DNA of 64,000 bases from Sphingomonas sp. CL5.1 (GTDB lineage Bacteria > Pseudomonadota > Alphaproteobacteria > Sphingomonadales > Sphingomonadaceae): positions 3,651,001-3,715,000 of the forward strand of contig NZ_CP050137.1 in the NCBI RefSeq assembly GCF_013344685.1. The letters are read 5' to 3'. Each line of letters opens with the position of its first letter. The first letter of the stretch is position 1. Shown one piece after another: positions 9,042 to 17,730 of this stretch. Made by a program: the position numbers and the translations under genes. The notes beneath the pieces are model-generated. The model saw only the letters and a program-made list of their open reading frames with translations, ran no database searches and had not been told where the DNA came from.

Positions 9042-10964
9042 TCATTTCGCGTGGTAGAAATCGTACACCTGCCGCGCCACCGCCGCCGACACGCCGGGCG
9101 CTTTCTGGAGATCGGCGAGGCTGGCGTCGCGCACCGCGCGCGCGGTGCCGAAGTGCATCAGCAGCGCTTTCTTGCGCGCCGGGCCGATGCCGGGCACCTC
9201 GTCGAGCGGGCTGGCCCCGATCGCTTTCGCGCGCTTCTCGCGATGCGCGCCGATCGCGAAGCGATGCACCTCGTCGCGCAGCCGCTGGAGATAGAACAGC
9301 ACCGGCGCATTCACCGGCAGCGTGAATTCACGCCCGTCCATCAGGTGGAACACTTCGCGCCCCTCGCGGCCGTGGTGCGGCCCCTTGGCGATGCCGACCA
9401 CGCAGATATCCTCGATACCGAGATCCTCCAGCACCGCTTTCGCCGCGTTGAGCTGCCCGCGCCCGCCGTCGAGCAGCACCAGATCGGGCCAGCTATCCGA
9501 ATCGCGATCCGGGTCCTCCTCCAGCGCGCGGGCGAAGCGGCGCGTCAGCACCTCGCGCATCATCGCGAAATCGTCGCCGGGGACGGTATCCTTGTTGCGG
9601 ATGTTGAACTTGCGATACTGGCCCTTGCGGAACCCCTCCGGCCCCGCGACGACCATCGCGCCGAGCGCGTTCGTCCCCTGGATGTGGCTGTTGTCGTAGA
9701 TCTCGATCCGCTGCGGCGGCTCGGCCAGCCCGAACAGCTCGGCGACCTCGCGGTTGAGCTTCGCCTGCGTCGTGCTTTCGGCCAGCCGGCGCTCCAGCGC
9801 CTCCTCCGCGTTGCGGCGCGCCTGCTCCATCAGCCGGCGCCGCGTGCCGCGCTGCGGCACCTCGATCGCCACCTTGCGGCCGGCGGAGCCGGTCAGCGCC
9901 TCCGCGAGCAAGGGCGCTTCGGGCAGCGCGCGATCGACCAGCACGCAGCGCGCCGGCGGCACCTCCTCATAGAATTGCATCAGGAATTGCTGGAGCACCT
10001 CATCCTCCGGCACATCGGCGGTGTGCGCGGGGAAGAAACTGCGGTGACCCCAATTCTGCCCGCCGCGGATGAAGAACGCCTGGATGCCGATCACCCCCTC
10101 GTGCCGGGCGAGCGCGAAGATGTCCGCGTCCCCCACCCCCTCGGCGTTGATGAACTGGCTGCCCTGGATGAAGGTGAGCGCCTTCAGCCGGTCGCGCAGC
10201 ACAGCGGCCAGCTCGAAGTCCATCGCCTCCGCCGCCGCCGTCATCTGCGCGCCGAGCTTGGCCTGCACGTCGGTCGCCTTGCCGGAGAGGAATTTCTTCG
10301 CGTCTCCCACCAGCTCGGCATAGCCCGCCGCGTCGATCCGCCCGACGCACGGCGCCGAGCAACGCCTGATCTGGTAGAGCAGGCACGGCCGGTCGCGCGT
10401 CTTGAAGAAGCCGTCGGTGCAGCTTCTGAGCAGGAACAGCTTCTGGAGCGCGTTCAACGTGTTGTTGACGCTGCCGGCGCTGGCGAACGGCCCGTAGTAA
10501 TCACCCTTCGCGCGCCGCGCGCCGCGATGCTTCTGGATGCGCGGGAATTCATGGTCGGCGCGCAGCAGGATGAACGGGAAGGACTTATCGTCGCGCAGCA
10601 GCACGTTGTAGGCGGGACGGTAGCGCTTGATGAGCTGCGCTTCCAGCAGCAGCGCCTCCGCCTCGTTGTTGGTCGTGACGATCGTCATCGATCGCGTCAG
10701 CGCGACCATGCGCTGGAGCCGGCGCGGCAGCCGCTCGACCTGCGTGTAATTGGTCACGCGGTTCTTCAACGCGCGCGCCTTGCCGACATAGAGCACGTCG
10801 CCGCGCGCGTCGTGCATCCGATAGACGCCGGGCTTCAGCGGCAGCGTCTGCACCACGTTGCGGATCGCCGCGACGCCGCCCGTCAGATCGGGCGCGTCGG
10901 CGCCGCGCACGGCGTAGGTCGCCTTTTCCTCGTTGAAGCGATCGGGGGGGCCGTAACCAGACAT
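9042..10964 (-). CDS. uvrC: Excinuclease ABC subunit C
   Basis: Dual-incision nuclease of nucleotide excision repair, acting with UvrA and UvrB. The 640-residue protein has an N-terminal GIY-YIG nuclease (GVYRM at 46-50, YVGKAR at 59-64), a cysteine-bearing insertion (CLLYQIRRCSAPC), a UvrB-contact segment around FELAAVLRDRLKAL, an RNase H-like endonuclease half (RIEIYDNSHIQG, DLVLLDGGRGQ) and two C-terminal helix-hairpin-helix motifs (VPGIGPARKKALL). I prefer the ATG at 10964 (MSGYGPPDRFNEEKATYAVRG) because the alphaproteobacterial N-terminus starts there. A TTG at 11000 is possible. Confidence 0.95.
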   Translation of the reverse strand: MSGYGPPDRFNEEKATYAVRGADAPDLTGGVAAIRNVVQTLPLKPGVYRMHDARGDVLYVGKARALKNRVTNYTQVERLPRRLQRMVALTRSMTIVTTNNEAEALLLEAQLIKRYRPAYNVLLRDDKSFPFILLRADHEFPRIQKHRGARRAKGDYYGPFASAGSVNNTLNALQKLFLLRSCTDGFFKTRDRPCLLYQIRRCSAPCVGRIDAAGYAELVGDAKKFLSGKATDVQAKLGAQMTAAAEAMDFELAAVLRDRLKALTFIQGSQFINAEGVGDADIFALARHEGVIGIQAFFIRGGQNWGHRSFFPAHTADVPEDEVLQQFLMQFYEEVPPARCVLVDRALPEAPLLAEALTGSAGRKVAIEVPQRGTRRRLMEQARRNAEEALERRLAESTTQAKLNREVAELFGLAEPPQRIEIYDNSHIQGTNALGAMVVAGPEGFRKGQYRKFNIRNKDTVPGDDFAMMREVLTRRFARALEEDPDRDSDSWPDLVLLDGGRGQLNAAKAVLEDLGIEDICVVGIAKGPHHGREGREVFHLMDGREFTLPVNAPVLFYLQRLRDEVHRFAIGAHREKRAKAIGASPLDEVPGIGPARKKALLMHFGTARAVRDASLADLQKAPGVSAAVARQVYDFYHAK

Positions 10965-11039
10965 CCGGTTGAATCTAGGGGCGCTCGCCGACGGCAGCAA
11001 TGTGGTAGAGCAACCTCATACACATGGGAGGATGACCCG

Positions 11040-11816
11040 ATGCGATTCGCAGCCATCACCGCTACCGCTCTATTGCTCGCCGTGCCGGTGGCCGCGCAGC
11101 AGCAGCCGATGCACGACATGAAGAACATGGGCGCGGGCGAACATGCGATCCACATGGCGCTCGCCGATCCGGCACGGCCGGAGGCGGACAAGGCGCGCGA
11201 CGCCGCGCGTCACCCGGCCGAGCTGCTCACCTTCATGGGCGTGAAGCGGGGCGACAAGGTGGCCGATTTCATCATGGGCGGCGGTTACTGGACGCGCATC
11301 CTGGCCCCGCTCGTCGGCGCCAGCGGCAAGGTCTATGCCTATCAGCCCGGCGAGTCCGTCGCGCGCAACCCGGATGCCGCCGCGAAGCAGGATGCGGTGG
11401 TGAAGCCCTATGCCAATGCCGTCGCCGTCCGCGATCCGCTGACCAGCTTTGCCTTCCCCGAGAAGCTCGACGCGATCATCACGGTGGAGAACTGGCACGA
11501 CCTGCACCTCGCCCGCGATCCGGCGGGCACGGGCGCGGCGGTCGCCAGGCGGCTCTACGATTCGCTGAAGCCGGGCGGCGTGCTGCTGGTGGTCGATCAT
11601 GCCGGGCCGGCGGGCGAGGCGCCGTTCGCCTCCGCCGACACGCTCCATCGCGGCGACGCCGACGCGACGAAGAAGGAGATCGAGGCGGCCGGGTTCAGGC
11701 TCGCCGCGACCAGCCCGATCTACGCCAATCCGGCCGATCCGCACACCAACAAGGTGTTCGATCCCGCGATCCGGGGAAAGACCGATCAGTTCACGTTCAA
11801 GTTCGTGAAGCCCTGA
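11040..11816 (+). CDS. Exported class I SAM-dependent methyltransferase-like protein
   Basis: Protein of 258 residues with a clear N-terminal signal peptide (residues 1-20, ending VAAQQ) followed by a Rossmann methyltransferase domain. The SAM-binding motif I is degenerate, VADFIMGGGYWTRILA at about 74-89, and the later acidic and hydrophobic motifs are ITVENWHDLHLARDP and LKPGGVLLVVDHAG. The family (COG4798-type predicted methyltransferases) is found in many proteobacteria without a known substrate. The signal peptide on a SAM-dependent fold is odd because SAM is cytoplasmic. ATG at 11040 is 75 bp from the divergent uvrC start. Confidence 0.75.
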   Translation: MRFAAITATALLLAVPVAAQQQPMHDMKNMGAGEHAIHMALADPARPEADKARDAARHPAELLTFMGVKRGDKVADFIMGGGYWTRILAPLVGASGKVYAYQPGESVARNPDAAAKQDAVVKPYANAVAVRDPLTSFAFPEKLDAIITVENWHDLHLARDPAGTGAAVARRLYDSLKPGGVLLVVDHAGPAGEAPFASADTLHRGDADATKKEIEAAGFRLAATSPIYANPADPHTNKVFDPAIRGKTDQFTFKFVKP

Positions 11817-12497
11817 TCAGCCGTCGAGCATCAGGCGTTCGTAGAAGCCGCCGAACGCCCCGGCCGGGTCGACCAGATGGATTTCGAGGATCCAGAAGCG
11901 CTCCTCGCCATTCGCATCTGGGTCACGCAACCGGTCGGGGTTTTCGGGGCTGATGTGGTTGGCCTGCTTCGGCCCCGGCAGGCGGGCGTGGGGAAACTCC
12001 GCGACGATATGTCCCGCGATCTTCCCGCCGAAGCGCCAGCCCGCCGTCTCCGCCGATTCGCAGGCGAAGGCGTAGAGCGCATCGCCGGTGATGTCGCGAT
12101 CGCGGAGGAAGCGTTCGCGCACCCGATCGAACTGTACCGCCAGCTCGCGGCATAACGCTTGCTTGCGCGCGTCCGGACCGAGCGCATAGCTGCGCCCGAC
12201 ATCGGCCTCCCACTCGCCCAGCACCGGGCCGAGATCGAGGAAGACGATGTCGTCCGGCGCGATCATGCGCACCGGCGGATTGTCCGACGCGGTGGCGAGC
12301 GTGTTCGCGCCGGCACGAACGATCCGCTTGTGCCAATGCTTCTCCACGCCGAACTCGCGCCCGGCGAGGGCGTAGATATCCTTCTCCACCTCGCGCTCGG
12401 TGCGACCGGGGGCGATCAAGCCGAGCGCCTCGATCCGGTCGAGCAGCGCCAGCGCGCGCTGTTCCGCCGCGACCAGCGCCGCGCGGCGGCCGGTCAT
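11817..12497 (-). CDS. M24-family metallopeptidase (aminopeptidase P/prolidase-like)
   Basis: Short (226 residues) pita-bread-fold peptidase of clan MG. Metal ligands are suggested by VFLDLGPVLGEWEADVGRSY (two aspartates), HIVAEFPHARLPGP (His) and ILEIHLVDP (Glu). The final ligand region is less canonical, so catalytic activity is likely but not certain. The ATG at 12497 overlaps the nudC stop as ATGA, indicating translational coupling in a nudC-peptidase pair. It converges on the methyltransferase gene with no intergenic space (11816/11817). Confidence 0.75.
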   Translation of the reverse strand: MTGRRAALVAAEQRALALLDRIEALGLIAPGRTEREVEKDIYALAGREFGVEKHWHKRIVRAGANTLATASDNPPVRMIAPDDIVFLDLGPVLGEWEADVGRSYALGPDARKQALCRELAVQFDRVRERFLRDRDITGDALYAFACESAETAGWRFGGKIAGHIVAEFPHARLPGPKQANHISPENPDRLRDPDANGEERFWILEIHLVDPAGAFGGFYERLMLDG

Positions 12498-13363
12498 CCC
12501 GCCCATTCGGTCAACAGGGTATGGGCGATCGCAAAGCGCGGCGGCGCCCCGAACGGCGCGGAGGGGTCGCCGGCCAGCGCCGCGTGCACCTCGTCGCGGG
12601 TGAACCAGCCGGCGGTTTCCAATTCGTTGGTGTCGATCGTCAGCGCGTCGCCATCCGCCACGCCGATACAGGCGACCATCAGCTGCGACGGGAACGGCCA
12701 CGGCTGGCTCGCGACATAGCGCACCGCGCCGACCTTCACCCCCGCTTCCTCGTCGATCTCGCGGCGCACCGCTTCCTCCAGCGATTCGCCCGGCTCGACG
12801 AACCCGGCCAGCGCCGAATAGCGCCCGGCGGGCCAGCTCGGCTGGCGGCCGAGCAGCGCGCGCCCGTCATGCTCGGCGATCATGATGACGACCGGATCGA
12901 CGCGCGGGAAATGCTCGGTGTCGCACGCCCCGCACTTGCGCCCCCAGCCCGCACGGAACATCGCGGTCGGCGCGCCGCAATTGGCGCAGAAGCGATGCCG
13001 GGCATGCCAGTCGAGCACCGAGCGCGCGGCGGCGAAGGTCGCGGCCTCGCCCTCGCGCAACTGATCGAGCATCCCGAACAGATTGGGCGAGCGGAACCCC
13101 GGCGCCGCCCCCTGCGACGGCTCGAAGGCGGCGAAGCGCGGGCGGCCCTGATCCAGCCCGAGGAACACGAATTCCGCCTCGTCCGACGCCTCGGTCAGCA
13201 TCGTCCAGCCGAGCTGGCCGTCGTCGGTCACCTCCGGCTCCCACGCATGGAGCTTGAGCAGGCGCGCCTGCCAGTTGCCCATCGCGGCGGCGAGCGCCTC
13301 CTCGTCATGGCGCAACAGATCGGAGCGATCGAGCGTGCCGCCGGTGAAGCCGGGCGCGATCAT
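12494..13363 (-). CDS. nudC: NAD(+) diphosphatase (NADH pyrophosphatase)
   Basis: Nudix hydrolase splitting NADH/NAD to NMN(H) and AMP, also a de-NADding enzyme for RNA in characterised homologues. The 289-residue protein has a zinc ribbon (FCANCGAPTAMF...KCGACDTEHFPR), the Nudix box GFVEPGESLEEAVRREIDEE and, downstream, the NudC signature SQPWPFPSQLM. The ATG at 13363 overlaps the TGA of the serine hydrolase gene as ATGA; the frame upstream of it (to 13423) is antisense. The gene is coupled to the M24 peptidase downstream. Confidence 0.93.
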   Translation of the reverse strand: MIAPGFTGGTLDRSDLLRHDEEALAAAMGNWQARLLKLHAWEPEVTDDGQLGWTMLTEASDEAEFVFLGLDQGRPRFAAFEPSQGAAPGFRSPNLFGMLDQLREGEAATFAAARSVLDWHARHRFCANCGAPTAMFRAGWGRKCGACDTEHFPRVDPVVIMIAEHDGRALLGRQPSWPAGRYSALAGFVEPGESLEEAVRREIDEEAGVKVGAVRYVASQPWPFPSQLMVACIGVADGDALTIDTNELETAGWFTRDEVHAALAGDPSAPFGAPPRFAIAHTLLTEWAG

Positions 13364-14709
13364 CGGCGGAACCTCGCGACATCCTTCACCAACGCGGCGA
13401 CGACTTCCTGCCGCAGCGGCCATTTCTCGGACGGGAAATATTGCACCATCACCGTGCCGCGCACCTTCTTCGCCGGATCGACCCAGGCGATCGTGCCGGC
13501 CGCGCCGCCCCAGCCATAGGTGCCCTTCGACGGCAAATCGCCCGGCCCGTCCTCCAGATAGACCGAGCCGCCCGCGCCGAACCCCATCCTGGCGGACATG
13601 TCGCCGCCCGTGCCGTCACCCAGCCCGGCGAAGGTGACGCCCGGCGGCATCAGGTTCGACATCGCGAGCGCCGCCGTCTCCGGCTTCATCACCCGCACCC
13701 CGTCGAGCGTGCCGCCGTCCTGCAACATGTGGAGGAAACGGTCATAATCGCGCGCCGACGACACCAGCCCCGCGCCGCCATAAGGGAAGCTCGGCGGCTG
13801 GAGCCAGGCGGAGGTCGCGCCCGGATCGACCGGCACGCGCTTGTCGCCGACGAACATGTAATTGGTCGACAGCCGCCCCGCGTCTCCGGCCGGGACGGTC
13901 CAGAAAGTCGAGGTCATCTTCAGCGGGTCGAGCAGCTTCACCTGCACGAAGCGGTCGAACGGCATCCCGCTGGCCTTCTCGATCACCGCCCCCATCACGT
14001 CGAGGCCGATCGAATAGCTCCATTTCGTCCCCGGCTGGGCGATCAGCGGCGCCTCGGCGACGCGGTTGGCGAACTCGGCCAGCGTGGCGGGGCGGGCCTT
14101 GCGCGCCTGCACCTCCATCTGCGCGTTGACCGCGCCGGGCAGGATGCCGAGCCGCTCATATTCCTTGAGCAACGGTCCCTTGGCGATGATGTTGTAGCTG
14201 AGACCGGCGGTGTGGGTCAGCAGCTCGCGGATCGTGATCGGGTTCTTCGCCGGCACGCTGTCCAGCGAGGTGTCCGGGCTGGTCAGCACGCGCATCTTCG
14301 CGAAGGCGGGGAAATATTTGGAGAGCGGGTCGTCGAGGCCGATCTTGCCTTCCTCGACGAGGATCATCGCCGCCATGCCGGTGATCGGCTTGGTCATCGA
14401 ATAGACGCGCCACAGGCTGTCCGGCCCCGCCTGCGCGGCATCGGCGTCGTCGCTGATCCTGCCGGCGGAGACGAACAGGGTCGGGCGGTCGCCGAAGCCG
14501 AACGCGCCGACCACGCCCGGCATCTTGCCGTCCGCGACATAGCCGTCGAACAGCGCCTGCATGTTGGGCAGCAGCGAGTTCGCCCGCGCGGCGACCGTGG
14601 GCAGCGTCGGAACCGGCGCGGGCGCGGGCTGCGCCTGCCGCGCGAGACTCGCCCCCGCCGCGATCGTCGCCAGCGCCCCGCCGATGCCGGCCAGATGGAT
14701 CAACCGCAT
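13360..14709 (-). CDS. Exported serine hydrolase, beta-lactamase class C/esterase family
   Basis: Protein of 449 residues with a signal peptide (about 1-26) and a penicillin-binding-like serine hydrolase domain. The nucleophile and general base are Ser104 and Lys107 in YSMTKPITG; Tyr232 in TKWSYSIGLD is the second motif, in the Y-x-x form common to EstB-like esterases rather than the YxN of AmpC. A glycine-rich stretch (GTYGWGGAAGT) near the C-terminus is in the place of the third motif. Natural substrate unknown; esterase or D-alanyl peptide hydrolysis are options. It overlaps mutY by 10 bp. Confidence 0.82.
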   Translation of the reverse strand: MRLIHLAGIGGALATIAAGASLARQAQPAPAPVPTLPTVAARANSLLPNMQALFDGYVADGKMPGVVGAFGFGDRPTLFVSAGRISDDADAAQAGPDSLWRVYSMTKPITGMAAMILVEEGKIGLDDPLSKYFPAFAKMRVLTSPDTSLDSVPAKNPITIRELLTHTAGLSYNIIAKGPLLKEYERLGILPGAVNAQMEVQARKARPATLAEFANRVAEAPLIAQPGTKWSYSIGLDVMGAVIEKASGMPFDRFVQVKLLDPLKMTSTFWTVPAGDAGRLSTNYMFVGDKRVPVDPGATSAWLQPPSFPYGGAGLVSSARDYDRFLHMLQDGGTLDGVRVMKPETAALAMSNLMPPGVTFAGLGDGTGGDMSARMGFGAGGSVYLEDGPGDLPSKGTYGWGGAAGTIAWVDPAKKVRGTVMVQYFPSEKWPLRQEVVAALVKDVARFRR

Positions 14710-15731
14710 AGCTCTCCCCTTATCGCCCGCGCGGCCTTGGCGAAGACGGTCGGCAGGCCCGCCGAATCGATCCTAGCCACCGGCCAATATTCTCCCGATG
14801 CGGGCCGTGTGTGCGCGTCCGCGTCGGCCACGGCAAGCGCCAGTTCGAGCGCGAAGTGCGTGAAAACATGGGATACGGCGATGTTCAGCATCCGCCATCC
14901 CGCCGCGACGGGCGCGTCCTCCAGGCCGGGCCGATCCTCCGCCCAAGGCCCGGTCGGCAGCGCGCGCATCCCGCCGAGCAGCCCGCGCGCCGGGCGGCGG
15001 ACGAGCAGCACCTCGCCGCCGCGCTCCAGCCAGAAGATCGTGCCGTAGCGTTGCGGCCGCGCCTTCTTCGCCGGCTTGACCGGATAGCTTTCCTGCACGC
15101 CCTCCCTCCGCGCCGCGCAGCCCGCCGTCAGCGGGCAGAGCATGCAGCGCGGATTGCGCGGAGTGCAGACGGTCGCGCCGAGGTCCATCATCGCCTGCGC
15201 GAAATCGCCGGCGCGCTCATCGGGCGTGATCGTTTCCGCCGCGGCGCGGACGGCAGGCTTGCCGGCGGCTATGAACAGCCGCGCGACCACCCGCTCGACA
15301 TTGGCGTCCACCACCACCGCGCGCCGCCCGAAGGCGATCGCCGCGACCGCCGCCGCCGTATAGTCGCCAAGGCCGGGAAGCGTGCGCAGCGCCGCCTCCG
15401 TATCGGGCAGCCGGCCACCGTGCTCGTCCGCCACCGCGCGCGCCGCCTTCACCAGATTGCGCGCGCGGGCATAATAGCCGAGGCCGGCCCAGGCCGCCAT
15501 CACCTCCGCCTCGTCGGCGGCGGCGAGGCTGGCGATATCGGGCCAGCGCGCCACCCATGAGGTGAAGCGCGGGCCGACCGTGGCGACGGTGGTCTGCTGG
15601 AGCATCACCTCCGACAGCCAGACGCGATACGGGTCCGCCCGCTGGCCGGGACGCGCCCGCCACGGCAGGTCGCGCCGATGCGCGTCATACCATCGGAGCA
15701 GATCGGCGGCGATCGAATGCTTGGCGTCCAC
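14700..15731 (-). CDS. mutY: A/G-specific adenine glycosylase
   Basis: Removes adenine mispaired with 8-oxoguanine. The 343-residue protein contains the helix-hairpin-helix LPGLGDYTAAAVAAIAFG followed by the catalytic Asp region VVDANVERVVARL. The [4Fe-4S] ligands are in C-x6-C-x2-C-x5-C form (CTPRNPRCMLCPLTAGC). A C-terminal Nudix-like 8-oxoG recognition domain begins near PQRYGTIFWLERGGEVLLVR. GTG at 15731 (VDAKHSIAADLLRWYD) is the best start because the frame above it is inside the divergent DUF721 gene. It forms a unit with the serine hydrolase. Confidence 0.94.
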   Translation of the reverse strand: MDAKHSIAADLLRWYDAHRRDLPWRARPGQRADPYRVWLSEVMLQQTTVATVGPRFTSWVARWPDIASLAAADEAEVMAAWAGLGYYARARNLVKAARAVADEHGGRLPDTEAALRTLPGLGDYTAAAVAAIAFGRRAVVVDANVERVVARLFIAAGKPAVRAAAETITPDERAGDFAQAMMDLGATVCTPRNPRCMLCPLTAGCAARREGVQESYPVKPAKKARPQRYGTIFWLERGGEVLLVRRPARGLLGGMRALPTGPWAEDRPGLEDAPVAAGWRMLNIAVSHVFTHFALELALAVADADAHTRPASGEYWPVARIDSAGLPTVFAKAARAIRGELCG

Positions 15732-15745
15732 GCCCCGGCTATGGC

Positions 15746-16267
15746 ATGAGCCGCCGAATGAGCAAGCGCCCGCGCGCCCCGTCCCCCGAACCCGTGCGCC
15801 AGAACCGGGCGCGCCAGGTCGCCGAGTTGCTGCCGGCGGTGGGCGGCGCGGCATTCCGCAAGTTCGGCTTCGTCCAGTCCGCCGTGGTGACGCGCTGGCC
15901 GGAGATCGTCGGCGAGAAACTGGCGCGCGCCAGCACCCCCGACTCGATCCGCTTCCCGCAGGGCAAGAAGCAGGACGGCGTGCTCACCCTCACCGTGCGC
16001 GGCGCCCATGCCGCGATGATGAGCCATATCACGCCGGAGATCATCGAGCGGGTGAACCGCTTCTTCGGCTATGCCGCCGTCGCGCGCGTCACCATCCGGC
16101 AGGGCGACGTCGCGCCGCGCGCCGTCCCCCGCCCGCGCGCCGAGCCGCGCCCCGTGCCGGTCGAGCTGGGCAACAGCCTGCGCGCGATCGGCGATCCCGA
16201 ACTCAAGGCGGTGCTGGAGGCGCTCGCCGTCGGCGTCGCGACACCGAGGTTGCCGACCGTCCGATGA
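15746..16267 (+). CDS. DUF721 (DciA-like) protein
   Basis: Protein of 173 residues with a basic N-terminus and a DUF721/KH-like domain at about 20-105 (QVAELLPAVGGAAFRKFGFVQSAVVTRWPEIVG, then LTVRGAHAAMMSHITPEIIERVNRFFG). DciA-type proteins help load the replicative helicase in bacteria lacking DnaC; whether this copy does so is inferred. Two starts are possible, 15746 (MSRRMSK) and 15758. It is divergent from mutY by 14 bp and its stop overlaps the next start as ATGA. Confidence 0.72.
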   Translation: MSRRMSKRPRAPSPEPVRQNRARQVAELLPAVGGAAFRKFGFVQSAVVTRWPEIVGEKLARASTPDSIRFPQGKKQDGVLTLTVRGAHAAMMSHITPEIIERVNRFFGYAAVARVTIRQGDVAPRAVPRPRAEPRPVPVELGNSLRAIGDPELKAVLEALAVGVATPRLPTVR

Positions 16268-16935
16268 CGAAACGCCTGCTCCCGATCCTCGCGCTCGCCT
16301 TCGCCGCCCCGCTCGTCGCGGCGCCCCGGTTGTGGACCAGCGTCGCCGCGCCCGCCGCGCAGGGCAGCTATGTCATCGGCAACCCCGCCGCGAGGGTGAA
16401 GCTGGTCGAATATGCCAGCTACACCTGCCCGCATTGCGGCCATTTCGCGCGCGATTCGGCCGCAGTGCTGAAGGGGAAGATGATCGCCTCCGGATCGCTG
16501 AGCCTGGAGATCCGCAGCTCGATCCACGATCGCTACGATCTGGTCGCGGCGATGCTGGCGCATTGTTCCGGCGCGGCGGTGTTCCCGAAGCTGCACGAGG
16601 CACTGTTCGCGCGACAGGAGCAATGGCTGCAACGCGCGATCGACTATGACGCCGCCAACAACGAGCGGCTCGGCCTCTACAGCGCGGCGGCGCAATATCG
16701 CGCGATGGCGGAAGGCGCCGGGCTGGACGCGATCGCGCGCGACGCCGGCATGACGCAGGCCGCGATCGACCAGTGCCTCGCCGATCCCAAGGTGGCGGAA
16801 ACCGTGATCCAGCGCGCCGAGGCGATCGGCGGGAAGATTCGCGGCACCCCCGCGTTCGAGATCAACGGCAAGTTGATCGAAGGCGTCGACTGGGCGAAGC
16901 TGGAGCCGATGCTGCGCGCCGCCGGGGCAAAATGA
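16264..16935 (+). CDS. DsbA-family thiol-disulfide oxidoreductase
   Basis: Periplasmic thioredoxin-fold protein of 223 residues. Signal peptide at 1-19 (LALAFAAPLVAA), active site Cys55-Pro-His-Cys58, identical to the classical DsbA CPHC, and a cis-Pro loop in RGTPAFEINGKLIEG. The family introduces disulfides into exported proteins and is reoxidised by DsbB, which is encoded at 24.6-25.1 kb. It overlaps the DUF721 gene by 4 bp and is followed 23 bp later by a second DsbA-fold gene. Confidence 0.88.
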   Translation: MTKRLLPILALAFAAPLVAAPRLWTSVAAPAAQGSYVIGNPAARVKLVEYASYTCPHCGHFARDSAAVLKGKMIASGSLSLEIRSSIHDRYDLVAAMLAHCSGAAVFPKLHEALFARQEQWLQRAIDYDAANNERLGLYSAAAQYRAMAEGAGLDAIARDAGMTQAAIDQCLADPKVAETVIQRAEAIGGKIRGTPAFEINGKLIEGVDWAKLEPMLRAAGAK

Positions 16936-16958
16936 TCCTCTTTCGGAGTAAACCACCA

Positions 16959-17693
16959 ATGACGCTTCGTTTCGCCGTTTCCGTCGCCGCGATCGCGCTG
17001 CTTTCCGCCTGCGGGAGCAAGGGCGGCGATTCCTCCGCCCCCGCCGCGCCGGTCGCCGCCGTCGCCGCGCCCGCCGGGCAGGACTGGACGCAGGTCATCT
17101 CGAAGACGCCGGACGGCGGCTATGTGATGGGCAACCCCAATGCCGCGATCAAGCTGGTCGAATATGGCTCGCGCACCTGCCCCACCTGCGGCGCGTTCGG
17201 GCAGACGGGGATGAAGCCGCTGGAGGAGAAATACGTCAAGTCCGGCAAGGTCTCGTATGAATTCCGCGACTTCCTCGTCCACGCGCCGGACCTTGGCGTC
17301 GCCGCGCTGGGCGAGTGCGTCGGCGAGGCGCCGTTCTTCCCGATCCTCGAGCAGATGTACATGGAGCAGCCCGCCTTCCTCGATAAGCTGGAGAAGGTGC
17401 CGGCGGACTTCCAGCAGAAGCTCCAGGCGATGACCCCGGCGCAGCAGGCGACCGCGTGGGTCGAGTTCCTCGGCTATATCGACTTCGTCAAGCAGCGCGG
17501 CGTCACCGAGCAGCAGGCCCGCGCCTGCCTCGCCGACGGCAAGAAGCTGGAGGCGATCGCCAAGATCACCGAGGCGGGGATGCAGCAGCACAACATCACC
17601 GGCACGCCGACCTTCATCCTCAACGGAAAGATGCTGGAAGGCGCGGTGACGTGGCCGCAGATCGAGGCCGCGCTGAAGAACGCCGGGGCCTGA
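16959..17693 (+). CDS. DsbA-family lipoprotein
   Basis: Second thioredoxin-fold protein (244 residues), similar to the preceding one but with a lipobox: LLSAC with Cys18 as the predicted acylated residue. The active site is Cys74-Pro-Thr-Cys77 (SRTCPTCGAFG), so it differs from the CPHC partner in the dipeptide that sets redox potential. The cis-Pro loop ITGTPTFILNGKMLEG is intact. A small Ala/Pro-rich linker follows the lipid anchor. Adjacent tandem copies suggest a duplication with division of labour, for example oxidase versus isomerase or a specialised client (inference). Confidence 0.85.
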   Translation: MTLRFAVSVAAIALLSACGSKGGDSSAPAAPVAAVAAPAGQDWTQVISKTPDGGYVMGNPNAAIKLVEYGSRTCPTCGAFGQTGMKPLEEKYVKSGKVSYEFRDFLVHAPDLGVAALGECVGEAPFFPILEQMYMEQPAFLDKLEKVPADFQQKLQAMTPAQQATAWVEFLGYIDFVKQRGVTEQQARACLADGKKLEAIAKITEAGMQQHNITGTPTFILNGKMLEGAVTWPQIEAALKNAGA

Positions 17694-17730
17694 CGGCGGC
17701 GCGGCGGCGTCCGAGGGGGAGGCGCGCGCG

